From positions 102,923,441 to 102,987,440 of the forward strand of contig OX375874.1 of the NCBI GenBank assembly GCA_947359465.1: DNA of 64,000 nt, in the 5' to 3' direction. Below are positions 1-11,815 of this stretch, one piece after another (within the stretch, counting starts at the first letter, position 1; the number at the start of each line of letters is the position of its first letter). The position numbers were made by a program, and so were the translations under genes. Source of the stretch: Metellina segmentata. Taxonomy: Eukaryota; Arthropoda; Arachnida; Araneae; Tetragnathidae. Under the pieces are notes generated by a model. The model was not told the DNA's origin. It searched no databases and saw only the letters and a list, made by a program, of their open reading frames with translations.

Positions 1-69
1 GATATTTTTAAAGTTTCTTTAAAAATGAGACTGTTGACAGCGTTATATATTATGGGGAATATTAGATTC

Positions 70-104
<35 letters not shown>

Positions 105-554
105 TTAAACTTTTACTTTTAATGATTATCATAGTGTTTGGCAACAATTCAAGTAATTCTTATTATCCACAAAAGGAGAAACGTTTTATGCACATAAACA
201 AACATTAACTAATGACGTTTCTTCTGAATTTGTGGAAAACGTTTTGAATGTTGCAAAATATCAACTCTGACTTACATAAGGAATATTCCATCATTTAAAA
301 CAAAAGTTTTAAATTTTTTTGTTCTTTTATTCAATTTATAATTTCTGATCTTGAACAGATTTGTTTAGATTTTACAGATTTATGTTAAATATTGAAACAA
401 TATCCCGAAAATAAGTTTTTTACGACATATTTTAAGCAATTAAAATCGTTTTTTCATAACATTAGACCGAATTACATTACTTTTCCTTTGAAAACTGAAT
501 TATTTAAATTCGTGAGTGTTGTTGAGTTGAACATATGTTATTTTCTTTTATTAG
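1..554 (+). other. intron upstream of exon a; AT microsatellite
   Basis: AT-rich intronic sequence ending in the exon a acceptor. A perfect (TA)n run occupies about 72-102. No ORF, RNA gene or recognised transposon was seen. Confidence 0.7.
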
Positions 555-677
555 ATTATAAAGGACTATAAACTGTTCATGGTTGTTGGTGTGTTAGTTA
601 TGATCGATGTCATTATCCTAACAACATGGCAAATAATAGATCCATTCTACAGAAAGACGACTACAGGAGCGCCTTTG
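555..677 (+). CDS. GABA-B-R2: GABA-B-R2 exon a: TM4 and start of extracellular loop 2
   Basis: This 123-bp exon (41 codons, phase 0 at both ends) is bounded by a pyrimidine-rich tract ending TTAG at 551-554 and a GTAAGT donor at 678. It reads IIKDYKLFMVVGVLVM then IDVIILTTWQIIDPFYRK, followed by TTTGAPL. Residues 8-29 form one hydrophobic helix (TM4), preceded by the basic KDYK cytoplasmic edge and followed by WQIIDPFYR, typical of the TM4-loop 2 junction in GABA-B subunits. GC at third positions is 17/41, close to the AT-rich surroundings. The preceding exon is not in the window. Confidence 0.93.
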
Positions 678-875
678 GTAAGTACGCTTTTAAATAATCT
701 TAAGTTTTGTAATTCATTCACGCTTTGAAATATTTATACAGTGCTCCACAACAGGCTCTTTACCTCTATGTCATAATTATACAAATGAAGTACTAGGAAA
801 TTTGTTGCTAAACTTTCAGATTGAATAATATTAAAAATATATATATTTTTTTAAATTATATTCCTCTTATTTTGC

Positions 876-1134
876 TGGTTACGAGTTTGAAACTCTATCC
901 AACCAAATGACCGTGAGAGCTTATGCAAATTAAATATATGGTGACCTCAAATGTCCTCACGTTGACGTGATAAGCAAAGTGTTTAGGGTGGGGTTCCAGT
1001 TCAGGTGCTGACTTCGTCATCGGACCGTGGTACAAAATTTTGAGGTGTCCGCGGATCTTTCCCTTCCGGATTAATCCCGCAATTACCCATAGCGCGTTGT
1101 TGCTCCAGTGAGACGTTAGTATAAAATACCTATA
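876..1134 (+). repeat. tRNA-derived SINE (family S1), 5' truncated
   Basis: Starts within the tRNA-like head (GAGTTTGAAACTC, a degenerate B box). It continues through the S1 body: the GTCATCGGACCGTGG stretch, the GGATCTTTCCCTTC block, the TTGCTCCAGTGAGACG block and the ACCTATATACCTA tail. About twenty copies occur in the window on both strands. Reversed copies begin with the GGTAGGTA tail and end with the tRNA-like head. Confidence 0.8.
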
Positions 1135-1139
1135 TACCT

Positions 1140-1292
1140 ACTGATAGAAATATAAGTTGACATAGAAATATAAGTTGACATAGAAATCTAAGTAGGCATA
1201 GAAATCTAAGTAGACATAGAAATATAAGTAGACATAGAAATATAAGTAGACATAGAAAGATAAATAGACACAGAGATAGAAGTAGACTGAGC
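1140..1292 (+). repeat. 18-bp minisatellite grown from a SINE tail
   Basis: About eight degenerate copies of ATAGAAATATAAGTAGAC directly follow the 3' end of the preceding SINE. In reverse it gives a leucine-rich ORF (1130-1330) that is only a repeat artefact. Confidence 0.8.
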
Positions 1293-1362
1293 ATTGCTAT
1301 TAAGAGGAGCTTCAAAAGTATAACCAACATGTCGACTAGCAGTCACGTGGTTGCTTTATGTT

Positions 1363-1462
1363 GGTAGGTATTTAATTAGCTTCACACTGGAGCTATACAA
1401 CGGGCTATTGGTGATGCCCCGGAATCAAACCCGAAGGGAAAAATCCGAGGACAATACCTTGA
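1363..1462 (-). repeat. S1 SINE fragment, 3' half
   Basis: Reverse-oriented S1 body from the tail (TAGGTATTTAATTAG) through ACTGGAGC, ACGGGCTATTGG and CCCGAAGGGAAA to GATCC-GAGGACAA. The head is missing. Confidence 0.75.
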
Positions 1463-1995
1463 ATGATCTGTGAAAAATTGACTTCGTACACAGTTTTATA
1501 ATCTCATTGCCTAGTTTGGAATCACGCCTAGAAAAGCAATGCCAGATTTCTGTAAGTCTCAGGTTGTTCTCAACTCCGTAAAACAAAATAAAAGTACTCT
1601 CACTGATCCTCAAGCGAAATAATTTTATTTCATCATCTAAGTGCCACTACCACGTCCATACTCTCTTTCCAGATCATCCATCGTATTTTAATTCTACATG
1701 TAATAGACTCCAATGAAACAGTAGACAGCAGGTTAATACTACTTTTTGGGTTGATTCAAATGTTCTTCTCGTTTTTTTGACAACAATTGAAGAACAATTA
1801 TTTTATTTACGAATGTAAATGTAAGTATAGTATGTGCCGTTCTATTCTGTGACCTTTCTCCGTCTCACCGATTGCTTCATCCCATGCTCATACAAGTTCT
1901 GAGGTTTCTGGCTAAAGAAATGATCCAGCTGACGAAACATTACCACTTACGGCATGTGGAATAGTCAACAGTTTCCTAACTCTACACAATACATG

Positions 1996-2551
1996 CACTA
2001 CCCTACAATAATGAACCGGACAGCAAGATATGATGGTGTAAGGAAATTAATACAGGCTTTAATAAGGGTATGGTCCCCCACGTGCTGCAATTACCTCTTC
2101 TGGGCATACTTTCAACAAGGTTTTAATATACGACTATGTGTATTTTTGTCCATTCCTGCTGCAAGAATGTCGCCAGCTTAGATGCACATTTCGGACGTTG
2201 TTCCCTGGTCCGTAAGCGTCGCTCTAACTCGTTCCACAAATGTTTTATGGCGTTAAAGTCGGGACTTTGAGCGGGCCATGGTAGACGTTTTACAACCATA
2301 TCTCGGTTCCACTGCTTGACAGAGGCTGCAACATGACATGTATTGTTGTCGTCCTGGAAGTAACATTCGCCCATTCCATAAAATTTCCAGAGCGTAGGAA
2401 GAACCTGATTGTCCAAAATGTCCGTGTAGGCGTTCAATTAACCAGGAACAACATGCAAAGGTCCCAGGCCATACCACGAAAAACACCCCCAAACAAGTAG
2501 TCGGACTCTTTGCAAATCCGCTGGCATCCGGTCCATTATTGGAGGGTATTG
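1996..2551 (-). mobile_element. Tc1-type element A, copy 1 (internally deleted)
   Basis: Inverted ends CACTACCCTACAATAATG (left) and the matching CATTATTGGAGGGTA (right) bracket about 556 bp. The minus strand encodes only the C-terminal half of a Tc1/mariner transposase. LDNQVLPTLWKFYGM, then YFQDDNNTCHVAASVKQW (second-aspartate region), then SPDFNAIKHLWNELERRLR are readable at 2123-2437; the third acidic site (normally the E of IEHLW) is K, so it is dead. The N-terminal DNA-binding half is absent, as in the other three copies. Confidence 0.85.
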
Positions 2552-2569
2552 AATCTTTTTTTGTATCTA

Positions 2570-2586
2570 CCCCCCCCCCCCCCCCC
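2570..2586 (+). repeat. poly-C tract
   Basis: A run of about 17 C within AT-rich DNA just beyond the Tc1 copy. Its length may be unreliable in the assembly. Confidence 0.85.
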
Positions 2587-2599
2587 GAAGCATTATTTA

Positions 2600-2815
2600 T
2601 ATTTCAGAAATAAAAAGGGTAATAGGTCGAAGATGCTCCTTATTTTCTGCCATTTTTAAAAAACACAATCAAATAAAACAGTGTTTCGCTGAGTACTCGC
2701 TGAAGTTCCTACTTTCAAACTACATCAAAACTTTACACGTGTGAAGTAGGTAACACTTTGGTTTTGCGATGCAACGCCATCTAGTGCCAAAAACGGGCCG
2801 AACTATTACATCCAC
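2600..2815 (-). repeat. interspersed repeat family R1, copy 1
   Basis: Reverse complement of the unit at 12890-13080: GCTCCTTATTTTCTGCCAT, then a spacer, then ACACGTGTGAAGTAGGTAAC and a GGTTTTGCGATGCAACGCC block. The same order is seen at 5745-6010. Class unknown; no coding capacity seen. Confidence 0.6.
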
Positions 2816-2879
2816 CCAATTGTTTACAGATTTGAAGTCATTAACTGAATAGTTTTACATATGTTCTGAAATTAAACGT

Positions 2880-3200
2880 CATACTTCCATCTATCTATCC
2901 CTCTCAAATGGAAGAGAACCTCCGTACAGAGTTATTTCAAACCCACAGCGGGTTGACAGGGAAAGCCTCGAATGAGAAAACGAAAGAAGACCGGGCAAGT
3001 GAAGGCTCGCTAGGTGCGCCAGGTTATCCAAGACGTGGTTGGTGTCCCCCGACAGCCTGCACGGTCCCCGCCCCAGCGTCATAAGGTGTCCGTCACAGCT
3101 CACAATTATCATTCAACAAGGGGCCATCGTGCTCACACGCTGGTTTCATCATGATCACCTCAAGAGAGAAACAATCAGAGCCCAAATAGTTTATCGCCTG
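2880..3200. other. GC-rich block of unknown origin
   Basis: Clearly richer in GC than its surroundings, for example GCGCCAGG, CCCGACAGCC and GTCCCCGCCCCAGCG. Short ORFs exist on both strands (2891-3112 minus, 3039-3278 plus) but match no family I recognise, and there is no tRNA-like head. Probably an old unclassified repeat. Confidence 0.35.
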
Positions 3201-4137
3201 TCATACTTCCACCGAACTTACCTTAGAAATATAATATACAATTATGCCAGTTGCTTCCGTAAAACAAATACTTCTTAAAGTTCTTTCTCCTAAAATAAAA
3301 TGGCATTTTGTCTGTGTAGTTTTTTGTCCTAATCACCAAAATAGTATTCCTACATTCAAACCATTCACTACCCATCTTTGTTTTTATTTTAATTTACAGA
3401 CACATTTCAACAATTTATTAATCTAATAAATCCTTATATAGCAAGTGCAGACAACTATTTTACAAATTTGAAACTATCAAGCAAATAGTTTCACGATTTC
3501 TAGTGAACTTTTTTCAAAGAATTACGTTAGAAAAATATCAGAAATACTGGCACTGGTCTTCGGATATTCCCAACTCCTCGAAACAAAACAAAAATATCCT
3601 CACGCCTCAAAAACGGCAATGCCCGTCGTTTCCTCTCTTTATTTGAGTGACATTATTACGTCCATGCCTTTTCCTGGCCATCCCTTTTCTTCATAAAATT
3701 GACGAAAACAGTCGATACTCCGGAAGTGAAATGAAGTTATGGAAGTTTACGTCCCGAAGTTTTGGACTGACCGATTGACTTTTGACTCAAGAAGTTCTTT
3801 ATTCCTTCTTGATTTCCGCTTGCAATCGGACGTCCTTTCTCGTTGCCCGCGGGCAAAATTGTTCTGTCTCCGACTGGAAAGGAAATGGAACAGGATGTTG
3901 GTAAAGATGGAGCGTTTCTCGTATCTTACACTGCAGTTAATGATATTTCGGTGTGTTCTGGTACAGGAGAATCTGTATCAGAGAGTTTTCGAAAATGACT
4001 TAAGCCAAAAGTCGCAATACGAAACAAATACACATTACTGGAGCTTTAAGCTAGCTTTTCGCGATGTTTTTGGTTTATATTTTCAACAGATAAAGTTGTA
4101 TGAATGCTCCTGACATTAAAATATTGATACGTATGTC

Positions 4138-4462
4138 CTATAGGTAGACCGAAATTTTAATTAACGTTAAACTGGGGGAACGCGACGGGGTTATTGAAGA
4201 CGGTCCGGTATGAAATCCAAGCGAAAGATCCGAGGACAACACATAATTTTGAGCCCCGGTCAGATGACGAGGTCACACTTGAGCTGGTATATCACTCTCT
4301 CGGAACATCCACACCACGCCAACATAATGACATTTAAGCCTCGACAAACTTAACGTGCACCAGCCACCTTTGTACACGATGCTCTTTGGTTGGATTCAAA
4401 CTCGCAACCCTCCAGTTGCTATTCCGTTACTCTTCATACCGGCCAGTGACGGCAGCACAATC
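4138..4462 (-). repeat. S1 SINE, near full length
   Basis: Runs from TAGGTAGACC tail through CGGTCAGATGACGAGGTCAC and the AACGTGCACCAGCC block to the tRNA-like head (GGTTGGATTCAAACTCGCAA in reverse, B box), ending near GGCCAGTGACGGCAGC. Confidence 0.8.
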
Positions 4463-4495
4463 TTTGGGTATTAGCTCTTGCAGAAATAGGATTTT

Positions 4496-4585
4496 AAGCC
4501 ACTCGGTGGAATCATTCTTTTAAACCCTCTTGGTTATTGTTCCGGTGGAATCATTCTCTTAAACCCTCTTGGTGGTTGTTCTTAC
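4496..4585 (+). repeat. two tandem copies of a ~43-bp unit
   Basis: CGGTGGAATCATTCT followed by TAAACCCTCTTGGT occurs twice in direct order. Confidence 0.8.
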
Positions 4586-4599
4586 GATGCGTCTTTAGC

Positions 4600-4880
4600 A
4601 AAACTGATCAAATCTTGATGAACGAGATATCTCGTAATTAGAAAAAACCAGACCAAATCAAGATATCGTCATCATTAAAAAATCAGCAATATCTTTATGA
4701 ATATCTATCTTATCAGTTGCAAAATGTGTCAGATCTTATTGACGAGATATCCTGTTGAAACTCCTTGGAGGGCTAGACATGATGTGATGCATGCACACAT
4801 GGGGTATTTCGGCATTAGCAAAATTGGTCAGATCAATGTTAGACGAGATATATCTTCGAAACGACTTGAATGTTTAACAA
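4600..4880. repeat. degenerate CGAGATATCTCG repeat (family P)
   Basis: Spaced occurrences of GACGAGATATC together with TCAGATC and GATCAA-like words, related to the larger array at 46370-47000 and to fragments at 36780-36890 and near 54390. Confidence 0.55.
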
Positions 4881-5069
4881 ACTGACATCAAACTCGCTTC
4901 TTTTTATGAGTTTTAAATGCGATTTCAAACCCCTTACTGTTTCATACGGGATTCTAGTATAAATACGGCCAGACATAGTAGACAGTCTCCTGCCATGGTT
5001 ACTTTCTGTTTCTATAGCTTAGGACTTGATTCAGTTTGGTTTGTCACTCAACGATTACTTTATTTTAAC

Positions 5070-5440
5070 ACTAGCTGAATAACCCGGCGTTGCTCGAGTT
5101 TCAAATATGACCGCGACAGCTAAAATATGACCGCGACATTTCCCTGTGTTAACTCAACTACAAAAACTCTGTCGAAAGTGTTTCCATGTCCATTTATTTC
5201 AAGAAAACAAACTTTAAATTTTACAATTGGGGCACAAGTGGGGAACTTTTAGGACTACCTATGTGTCGATGTCCATGGCTACATATTGGTCTCAAGACTT
5301 TAAGGAAATAGTCTATGTTTTCCGCAGTATTCTAAAGTATAAGTGTACCAAATTTGGTGGGTATGGGTCACACGGTGTAGATTTGTATAGAGAATACACA
5401 CACATCCTTTATTAGAATACACATTATATATAGATGATAT
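5070..5440 (-). repeat. unclassified interspersed repeat, one end recognisable
   Basis: The left edge ACTAGCTGAATAACCCGGCG is the reverse complement of an end motif (CGCCGGGTTATTCAGCTAGT) that I recall as common at ends of arthropod repeats; ACCAAATTTGGTGGG near 5348 also recalls such elements. Superfamily not assigned. Confidence 0.4.
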
Positions 5441-5744
5441 TGTGGATAATTGATTCCTTAAATACGCGTAGAAATTTTATAAGTAACATAATGTAGTCAA
5501 ATTTTTCGTTCATATCATTCCATTATCTCCCATTTTCAAATTATTTTCCAAGAATTATTTCATCGAAAAACGTCTGTTCTTGACTACACTTTAACACAAG
5601 TTTCTAGAAATCAGATTTTATATCAGGTTCAAGTGAATAAAAATGATATTTAGTACAATATCATGAGGATAGTGCGACGTACGAAGTCATTTGCATTCGA
5701 TATGAGTGAGTTGTCACGCAAGCTTCTGTAAGTTGTCAACGACA

Positions 5745-6010
5745 TCCTCACAACCCAACAGATTTCTTCTTTTGGGTCTGCGAAGCATTCTTGCCTTGTT
5801 GGAAATCAAAAAGATTATATATAAAAAAAATCTCATTTTTTTTCTGCCATTTTAATAATAATTAAACAAAGTTAATAAAACACGACCAAATAACTCAAGT
5901 TTGTTCCCACGTACTCATTGAAATTCCCTCTGACGAACAACATGCATGTGTGAAGTATGTAGATACCACTTGGTTTTTGCGATGAAATGACCCCCTTTAA
6001 TGACTTTAAA
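5745..6010 (-). repeat. interspersed repeat family R1, copy 2
   Basis: GGTCTGCGAAGCATTCTTGCC (read here as GTCTGCGAAGCATTC) matches the reverse of the 148-bp unit at 13035-13770. It is followed by TTTCTGCCATTTTAATAAT and GTGTGAAGTATGTAG, the same order as copy 1. Confidence 0.6.
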
Positions 6011-6751
6011 GAGGGGCCAGCTAGCAACAATAACGGCACGAAATTTTGCGTAGACCCAATATTTTATCTGACAATATACAACGTCGATTGACGAAACGTT
6101 GTTTAAAAAAAATATTTGTAAAAGACAGTTGCAATAACAATTTTTTAAGTACATTCAAGCAGAGAAATAAAGCTACAGTGCATATTTACAAAAAGGACAC
6201 AGTTCAATAGCTCTACTCACATTTATTGAAAAAGTGTTTTTTAATTAGATATGACGATAAAAGAGGGAAAAGTAAAACATGTTCAGTAAGTGTCAGGGAA
6301 GAGAAAATTAAATAATCGGAAAGTGGATCCTTTATTGAAAAACATGCTGCAACGTTGTTTCCAAAAGTATATTCTTTCCAGAAAATATTTTTTTTAGATA
6401 TATTTTTTGAGAAAGTGTTTTATTTTTTCAGTTGCAGCTTGATAGATTTGTGTAACTTTCTTCTAAACTTGTTACTTACTTTTCCAATTAATTCCCGTCA
6501 AAAGTTTCCAAGATATTTTTAATTACGGCTTTTTTAATTGATTGAAATTTGAATAACGATACTTTGTTCTTTAATGTTCTTGTCAGTAATTTGCGAGTGT
6601 CAGAATAATTTTGTGAATAATAATATCCTTCCTTTGCTGTTCCTCTAGTCCCAAGTTATATTGTAACCATGTTATTTTCAGTTTAACTTTATCAAAATTC
6701 CCTGTCCAGGTTTAATGCATTTATTTCACAATGGCTCCTACACTAATTGAT

Positions 6752-6925
6752 CGTAGGTGTGTATCTTATTTAACGTCCCTTTGGAGGAAAACAATGGGCT
6801 ATTGGCGACTTCCCGGGATCAGAGCCAAAGTGAAAGAGGGGGACAAAACCACGTAATTTAGATACATGGTCAGATGACGAGGTCACGACTGAGCTGTCAT
6901 CCTAATCTCCAAACTTCCCTGCATT
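6752..6925 (-). repeat. S1 SINE, 3' part
   Basis: AATGGGCTATTGGCGAC, GGGATCAGAGCC and GGTCAGATGACGAGGTCACG blocks in the reversed S1 order; no head. Confidence 0.75.
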
Positions 6926-7128
6926 GTTTGAATACTGTCATGGAAACAAACACTCGTTGTGAAGTGTTAAATTTGATTATAGTTTGTTCGTTGAAAATTG
7001 TTATTATACATAGTACTAAAATTCTCAATAGCTCAAAGGAAATTCTTTGGTAGATTATTTTATGTGCAACGGAACTCTAAATAGAGATCATTCAAGCGTT
7101 TAATGCAACATTAGTCCATGTTATTCAC

Positions 7129-8303
7129 CAGGGATGGGCAGGGCATGGGGGCAATGTGAACCGCTTTCCGGTTTTTCATATACTATTATAAAGAGCCACA
7201 CCATACAAAAATTGTGTTGTTTCATATGCCTACACTGGCAGACCGGAGGAGTGTCAGGCCCGTAAAAGACGGCAAGAGGCGTGCGCCTTCCATGTTATTG
7301 AGCCCCATTGGGAGGAAGTCCGACTCAGCTCGACATACATGACACATCCGTTTTACAGGAAGGCCACTTTCATAAATCCATTCATTCGCACATATCGTAA
7401 TTTAGATCCCAATCAGAGGCCGATAACCTCCTGATCAGGTACCTCCAGAGGTATTGATTTGGTATGGGGACATGGGGGACTTTGTGACCACGACCTATTT
7501 AACGTGCCCCAGTCACCATTAGTGAACACGACGGTCTTTAGCCAGGTCAAAGCGCCGATCTCGCAATCATCAGAATTGCAGGCTCCGCCGAGGACAGAAC
7601 CCACAAACCTTCTGATGCGAGCCCGACGCTCTACTGACTGACCTACCGCGACTCACAAAAATTTTAATTTAATTTAATTTATATAGTTTGATATTCTACA
7701 CAAGTCTTAAGGGGTATATAAAGTACACATATAAGAAAATATAGTTAAAAGAAAGAAATCGAAAATAATTATTACAAAATTTTAAAAATAAAAAAAAATG
7801 TATTAAAATGTATTAATTAAAAGTATAACATTTAACGAAGAACTTTGTTCAAATCTTTGAAATTCGGCGTAGCATTTATTAAAGTCGTCCCCAACAATTC
7901 TGTGAGATGATGACTGGTCAACTGTGTACGATATTTCAACTTCACGAACTTCATTGTGGAGTACAAATATTCACAGCAATATGTTGTACTAAAAATTGAA
8001 ATTAGACAGCAAGCATCTTTCTGTTAAGCGTGGATATTTTGCTTCTGGCACATGTTTCCGAAATTCAATTATGGATATCGATTTGTGCTGCATTTGCACT
8101 ACCCTTTCATCTTCCTTTACTTAGCTCACGCTTCACTTAGCTTGTCAATTTAACAAAATTCGTGAAAAAAGTTCTGAAATCATAAATAAAAACCGAAGTG
8201 AAATTTTTTCCATGGGAGCCGCACTTTAGTATTTACGCTGCGGCGTTTGGATTTTTTCAATCGTCTCACAGAACGGCTCATTCGCCTATATGTCCGACCC
8301 CCC
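7129..8303 (-). mobile_element. hAT DNA transposon relic, interrupted by a SINE
   Basis: Left end CAGGGATGGGCAGG resembles hAT termini; the right end near 8303 (TGTCCGACCCCCC) is a poor inverted match. On the minus strand about 7850-7975 a fragment can be read: STMKFVKLKYRTQLTSHHL, then TELLGTTLINATPNFK. This recalls the C-terminal dimerisation region of hAT transposases (MK-VKxKYRxxLTDxHL). Terminal sub-repeats GAGCCACACC (7191) and GGAGCCGCAC (8216) support one element. The rest is decayed, and a SINE sits inside. Confidence 0.6.
7235..7655 (-). repeat. tRNA-derived SINE of a second family (S2), inserted in the hAT relic
   Basis: In reverse it starts with a tRNA-like head (AGTCGCGGTAGGTCAGTC, then AGAGCGTCGGGC, then GGGTTCTGTCC). 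It is followed by a GACGGTCTTT and ATTTAACGTGCC body shared with S1. The lower part (7235-7400) is less certain. Confidence 0.55.
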
Positions 8304-8930
8304 TTACCTAATTACCTAACTTAAGAAATGGAGCCTTGACTGGCATTTGCGACTGACGCTTTCTTTTCATTGTATTGCGTGGCTTATCATTTGGCGTGAG
8401 ATAGATATCACAGGAGCGACCTTCTGCCTTTCCCCAAAAGCGTTCACACCTCACGGTCGACAGGGTAGTGTACAGAATAAAAGAAGGAACCCTCCAGAAG
8501 GTCAGTCGCTGACAGCTCGTAAATGGTGATCGATGCCTGCGGTCACTTAAAAAGGAGATAACATCCACCGTAAACAGATCTATACAATACCGCTGGTGTA
8601 AACGAAATTTTAGTGGTAACAATTGTCTATCTGCGTTAATTGCACGGTAGTAATATCATGGAGGCTGGTATGTAGTGTGAGGAGACAAAGGTGCATTGGT
8701 GGCAAGTTTTCATGAGACTGGTTCCCACCGACTTCGCTCTTTAGCATTCGGGTGCTGGGGTACAATGTTCCAGAAAAGATTCTATGGTTTTCGAGAGGTA
8801 CTCTTTTACCTTTTGGTTCATAGATCTGCATGTGCACCACAGGTCATGAACTCCCGATGTACTTCGTACTCTTGTGAAGTTCCAACTTCCTCTTGGCTCT
8901 ACTCTCAATAAAACACAGCTCCGTAACCAA
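8304..8930. other. moderately GC-rich block, unassigned
   Basis: Holds overlapping short ORFs on both strands (for example 8308-8622 minus, 8696-8911 plus) with no recognised domain. Both strands stay partly open, as expected from base composition or an old unclassified repeat rather than from a gene. Confidence 0.3.
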
Positions 8931-10340
8931 TGCTATGATCAATGCCAACAATCATCTGTGCCCGTAGTCAATTATTATGGTTCTTTGATGCCTCCTTATT
9001 TCTTGCAGTCACAGTGATGTAAGTCCTTCCTATTTTGTATTGGACAATTTGACATCATGAAGTAAGTCTTTTTTTGTCTATAAGATCATGTGACGCCATG
9101 GTGACAGTTTCTATTCGTCCGATAAAAATCTTTAACTGCACAATTTCTTAATGACGTAACTATCTAAACTTAATTTTATTTCTGACAAAACTTATTGATT
9201 GTGTGAAGAATAAATACTTGAGTAATTCAGATACAAAGCTCAAAAAGAAGGAATTTAATTATATAAGATGATTAAAAGTATTATTTCAAATTTTCCATCT
9301 ATTTATGTATGACAGTTTCGAGGTTGTCCTTCCTTTTTTCACTTGCTTTTTTATTTATTTATGACAAATTCTTTTGAAATTTTTCTCATTTTTCAGCATT
9401 TTATTTTTATCTCAAATTCTCCACCTAGATTTTGTCATTTACTTTCTTATTTATTCACGGTGGCTTTATTCAATAGTGTTTTTATTTCTGTTTATATTCA
9501 AATCTCCGTCGTTTCCTTCATATTTCAAATTGTCCATCTAGATTTCTTTTCATCAGTATCTTTAGTAATTTTATTTACAATTTTACTTACGAGGAATTTT
9601 TTCTTCATAGAAAACTGAAAAGAGAAGAACAATAACCTTCCAAAACACGAAAAAGATGTTCCTAAAAGAAATTAAGAATATTTAAACCTTGTGACGTTCG
9701 CATGGCAATTTCTTTAAAAAATACTCACCCGAAACATCTAATGACCAAACCGTATTCATTTCAATCGATTACTTGTTTCAATAATTTTTATGTGGAACGT
9801 TATGATGAATATTTTTTTAATTTAAAGCCCAATCTCACGTTAAAAGAAAAAAGCTTTACTTTTATTTATTTTCATTTTTGTGTATTTAAGTAATTGCCAA
9901 GAGGAGTTTTTCCACCTCCTTTCGAAGAATCAATTACTTACATTTCTGATACTCCGCAAATTTCTATTTGCATTTTAAATAAAATTTTACCTTTTTACTC
10001 CCACTATTGAAATATGCCGTAATTACCTCGGAAGCAAATGCGCTGATCTTTTCCGTTCAAATGATAAATAAATATTCTTTCACAAAAAAAAAATCAATTT
10101 CGCGTGCGTGATAATTTGGAAATTCTTCTTTTCAAAAAGACAGAAATGTTTCTTTACTTCTTTGACGTAGTAAATATGTTCCGTTCATTTTCCTCGCTCA
10201 GGCAAATCATCTTGCGAGGTACGGAAAGAGAAATGAATACAAAGAGCAAAACTGAAATATATTTCGAGGAGTTTGGGAAAGTTTTCTATAGAAATTGCAG
10301 TTTCTAAAGTCCTGGGTGTTATCTGAGTGTAAGAATATTT

Positions 10341-10567
10341 TGATCTAATATTTTGCTCAGGTGCTGAAAATATTCAGCGATTAAATCAGAACCAATCGAT
10401 GTTATATTAAGTGTCCTAATATTTTGCTCAGGTGCTGAAAATATTCAGCAATTAAATCAGAACCAATCGATGTTAGATTAAGTGTCCTAATATTTTGCTC
10501 AGGTGCTGAAAATATTCAGCGATTAAATCAGAACCAATCGATGTTAGATTAAGTGTCCTAATATTTC
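10341..10567 (+). repeat. 71-bp tandem array, about 3 copies
   Basis: ATTTTGCTCAGGTGCTGAAA recurs at 10350, 10421 and 10492 with exact 71-bp spacing and few substitutions. A partial fourth unit ends near 10567. Confidence 0.9.
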
Positions 10568-11509
10568 GTTGATAGATGTCATTTATATTGTTGAATCATG
10601 GATATATTTTTGTATAGTACATTTTGGATTTTGAGGTACACAGGATTTTATTTGGGATTTCTTTGTATATGTTGATCAAAATCTATATATTTATATTAAG
10701 TAGCACTGAGCCTCATTTGTAATTGTTGCACATCAACTACTTCATATAGCAACTTTCGGTTTCGCTTGTGAATTAACTTCGCAGATGGAAACTGACAACT
10801 TTTTCATAGGATTGAAAACACACCAAATGACCTGAACGATTTTATTTAATTCATGTTTCAATAACAGATTTAACTTTTGATGCAAATTATTGCGTTTGTA
10901 ACGAATTCATAACCAAAAATATTCTAAAATATATAGTATAATTAAAACCCAAACCAATCAAACAATACACTGGCACTAAATATTTGCATCCAAGGGTGAT
11001 TCTTCTGCTAACCATCACAATAGGCGTCGTTTACCTTGGCGACAAAAAAAAGTTGTTTGCCGCCAAGTGTACCGTGTACTTAACTATCACCGATGAAAAT
11101 TGAAAGGTAAAAAGAGTGAATAGAAATAAATTAAATTAGGAAACTCTACCGAGGGAAATAAATGGACTGCCCTGACGTTTTAATAATTTTTATTTAGCTT
11201 ATCGCTGAAATTTGTAGTTATAAAAAAATTATATGTTGATTTCTCTAGAGGATCGGGTCATAAGGTTTACTGCAAAGTGTAAAATTTTTATCCGATTCCT
11301 CTCTGGTGAAATAAATAAAGAATCTAAAACGACTAGAATGTATATTGAATTTCTATGTATCTCTAGGGACTAAAAATTTAGAAAATGATTTGAGTTTCAT
11401 AATTTGGTGATTTATATTGTTATAGCTAGTATGCTCATGTAATAGAACACCGATATTTTCCTTCGATTCACCACAATCGTAACAAGGAACTATTTATCAA
11501 CTGCATTCA

Positions 11510-11815
11510 AGAACGTTTATTCGTGCTGTCTCTGTGCATGTGTCCTGTTTAAATGCGATAGCGACTGTTCCGTTTGAAATCGAGTGCGCCTGTTAAGTTT
11601 AGAAGTGAGAGTGTGTAGTCGTTCTGTAGTCCATTTGCAGATGTATAGTTTCTTGGTTTTCAAGAGCGCATGATCGTGCTGCCTTCTGCGCATGTGCCCT
11701 GTTTAAAAATGATAGCATATGTTACGTTTGAATTCGAGTGAGCCTGTTATGTTTAGAAGTGAGAGTTTGTAGTCGTTCTGTAGTCCGTTTGGAGAAGTAT
11801 ACAATTTCGTGTCTT
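11510..11815 (+). repeat. tandem duplication, unit about 151 bp
   Basis: CGTGCTGTCTCTGTGCATGT (11522) and CGTGCTGCCTTCTGCGCATG (11673) start two diverged direct copies, each running through TAGAAGTGAGAGT and GTAGTCGTTCTGTAGTCC. Confidence 0.85.

Noticed and set aside
3739..4113. 124-codon ORF as a gene
   Set aside because: No domain, no splice or promoter context; AT-rich intronic DNA of this size is expected to hold such ORFs.
9343..9618. 91-codon hydrophobic ORF as a membrane protein
   Set aside because: Translation of a T-rich low-complexity, loosely repeated tract; phenylalanine-rich composition follows from base content.
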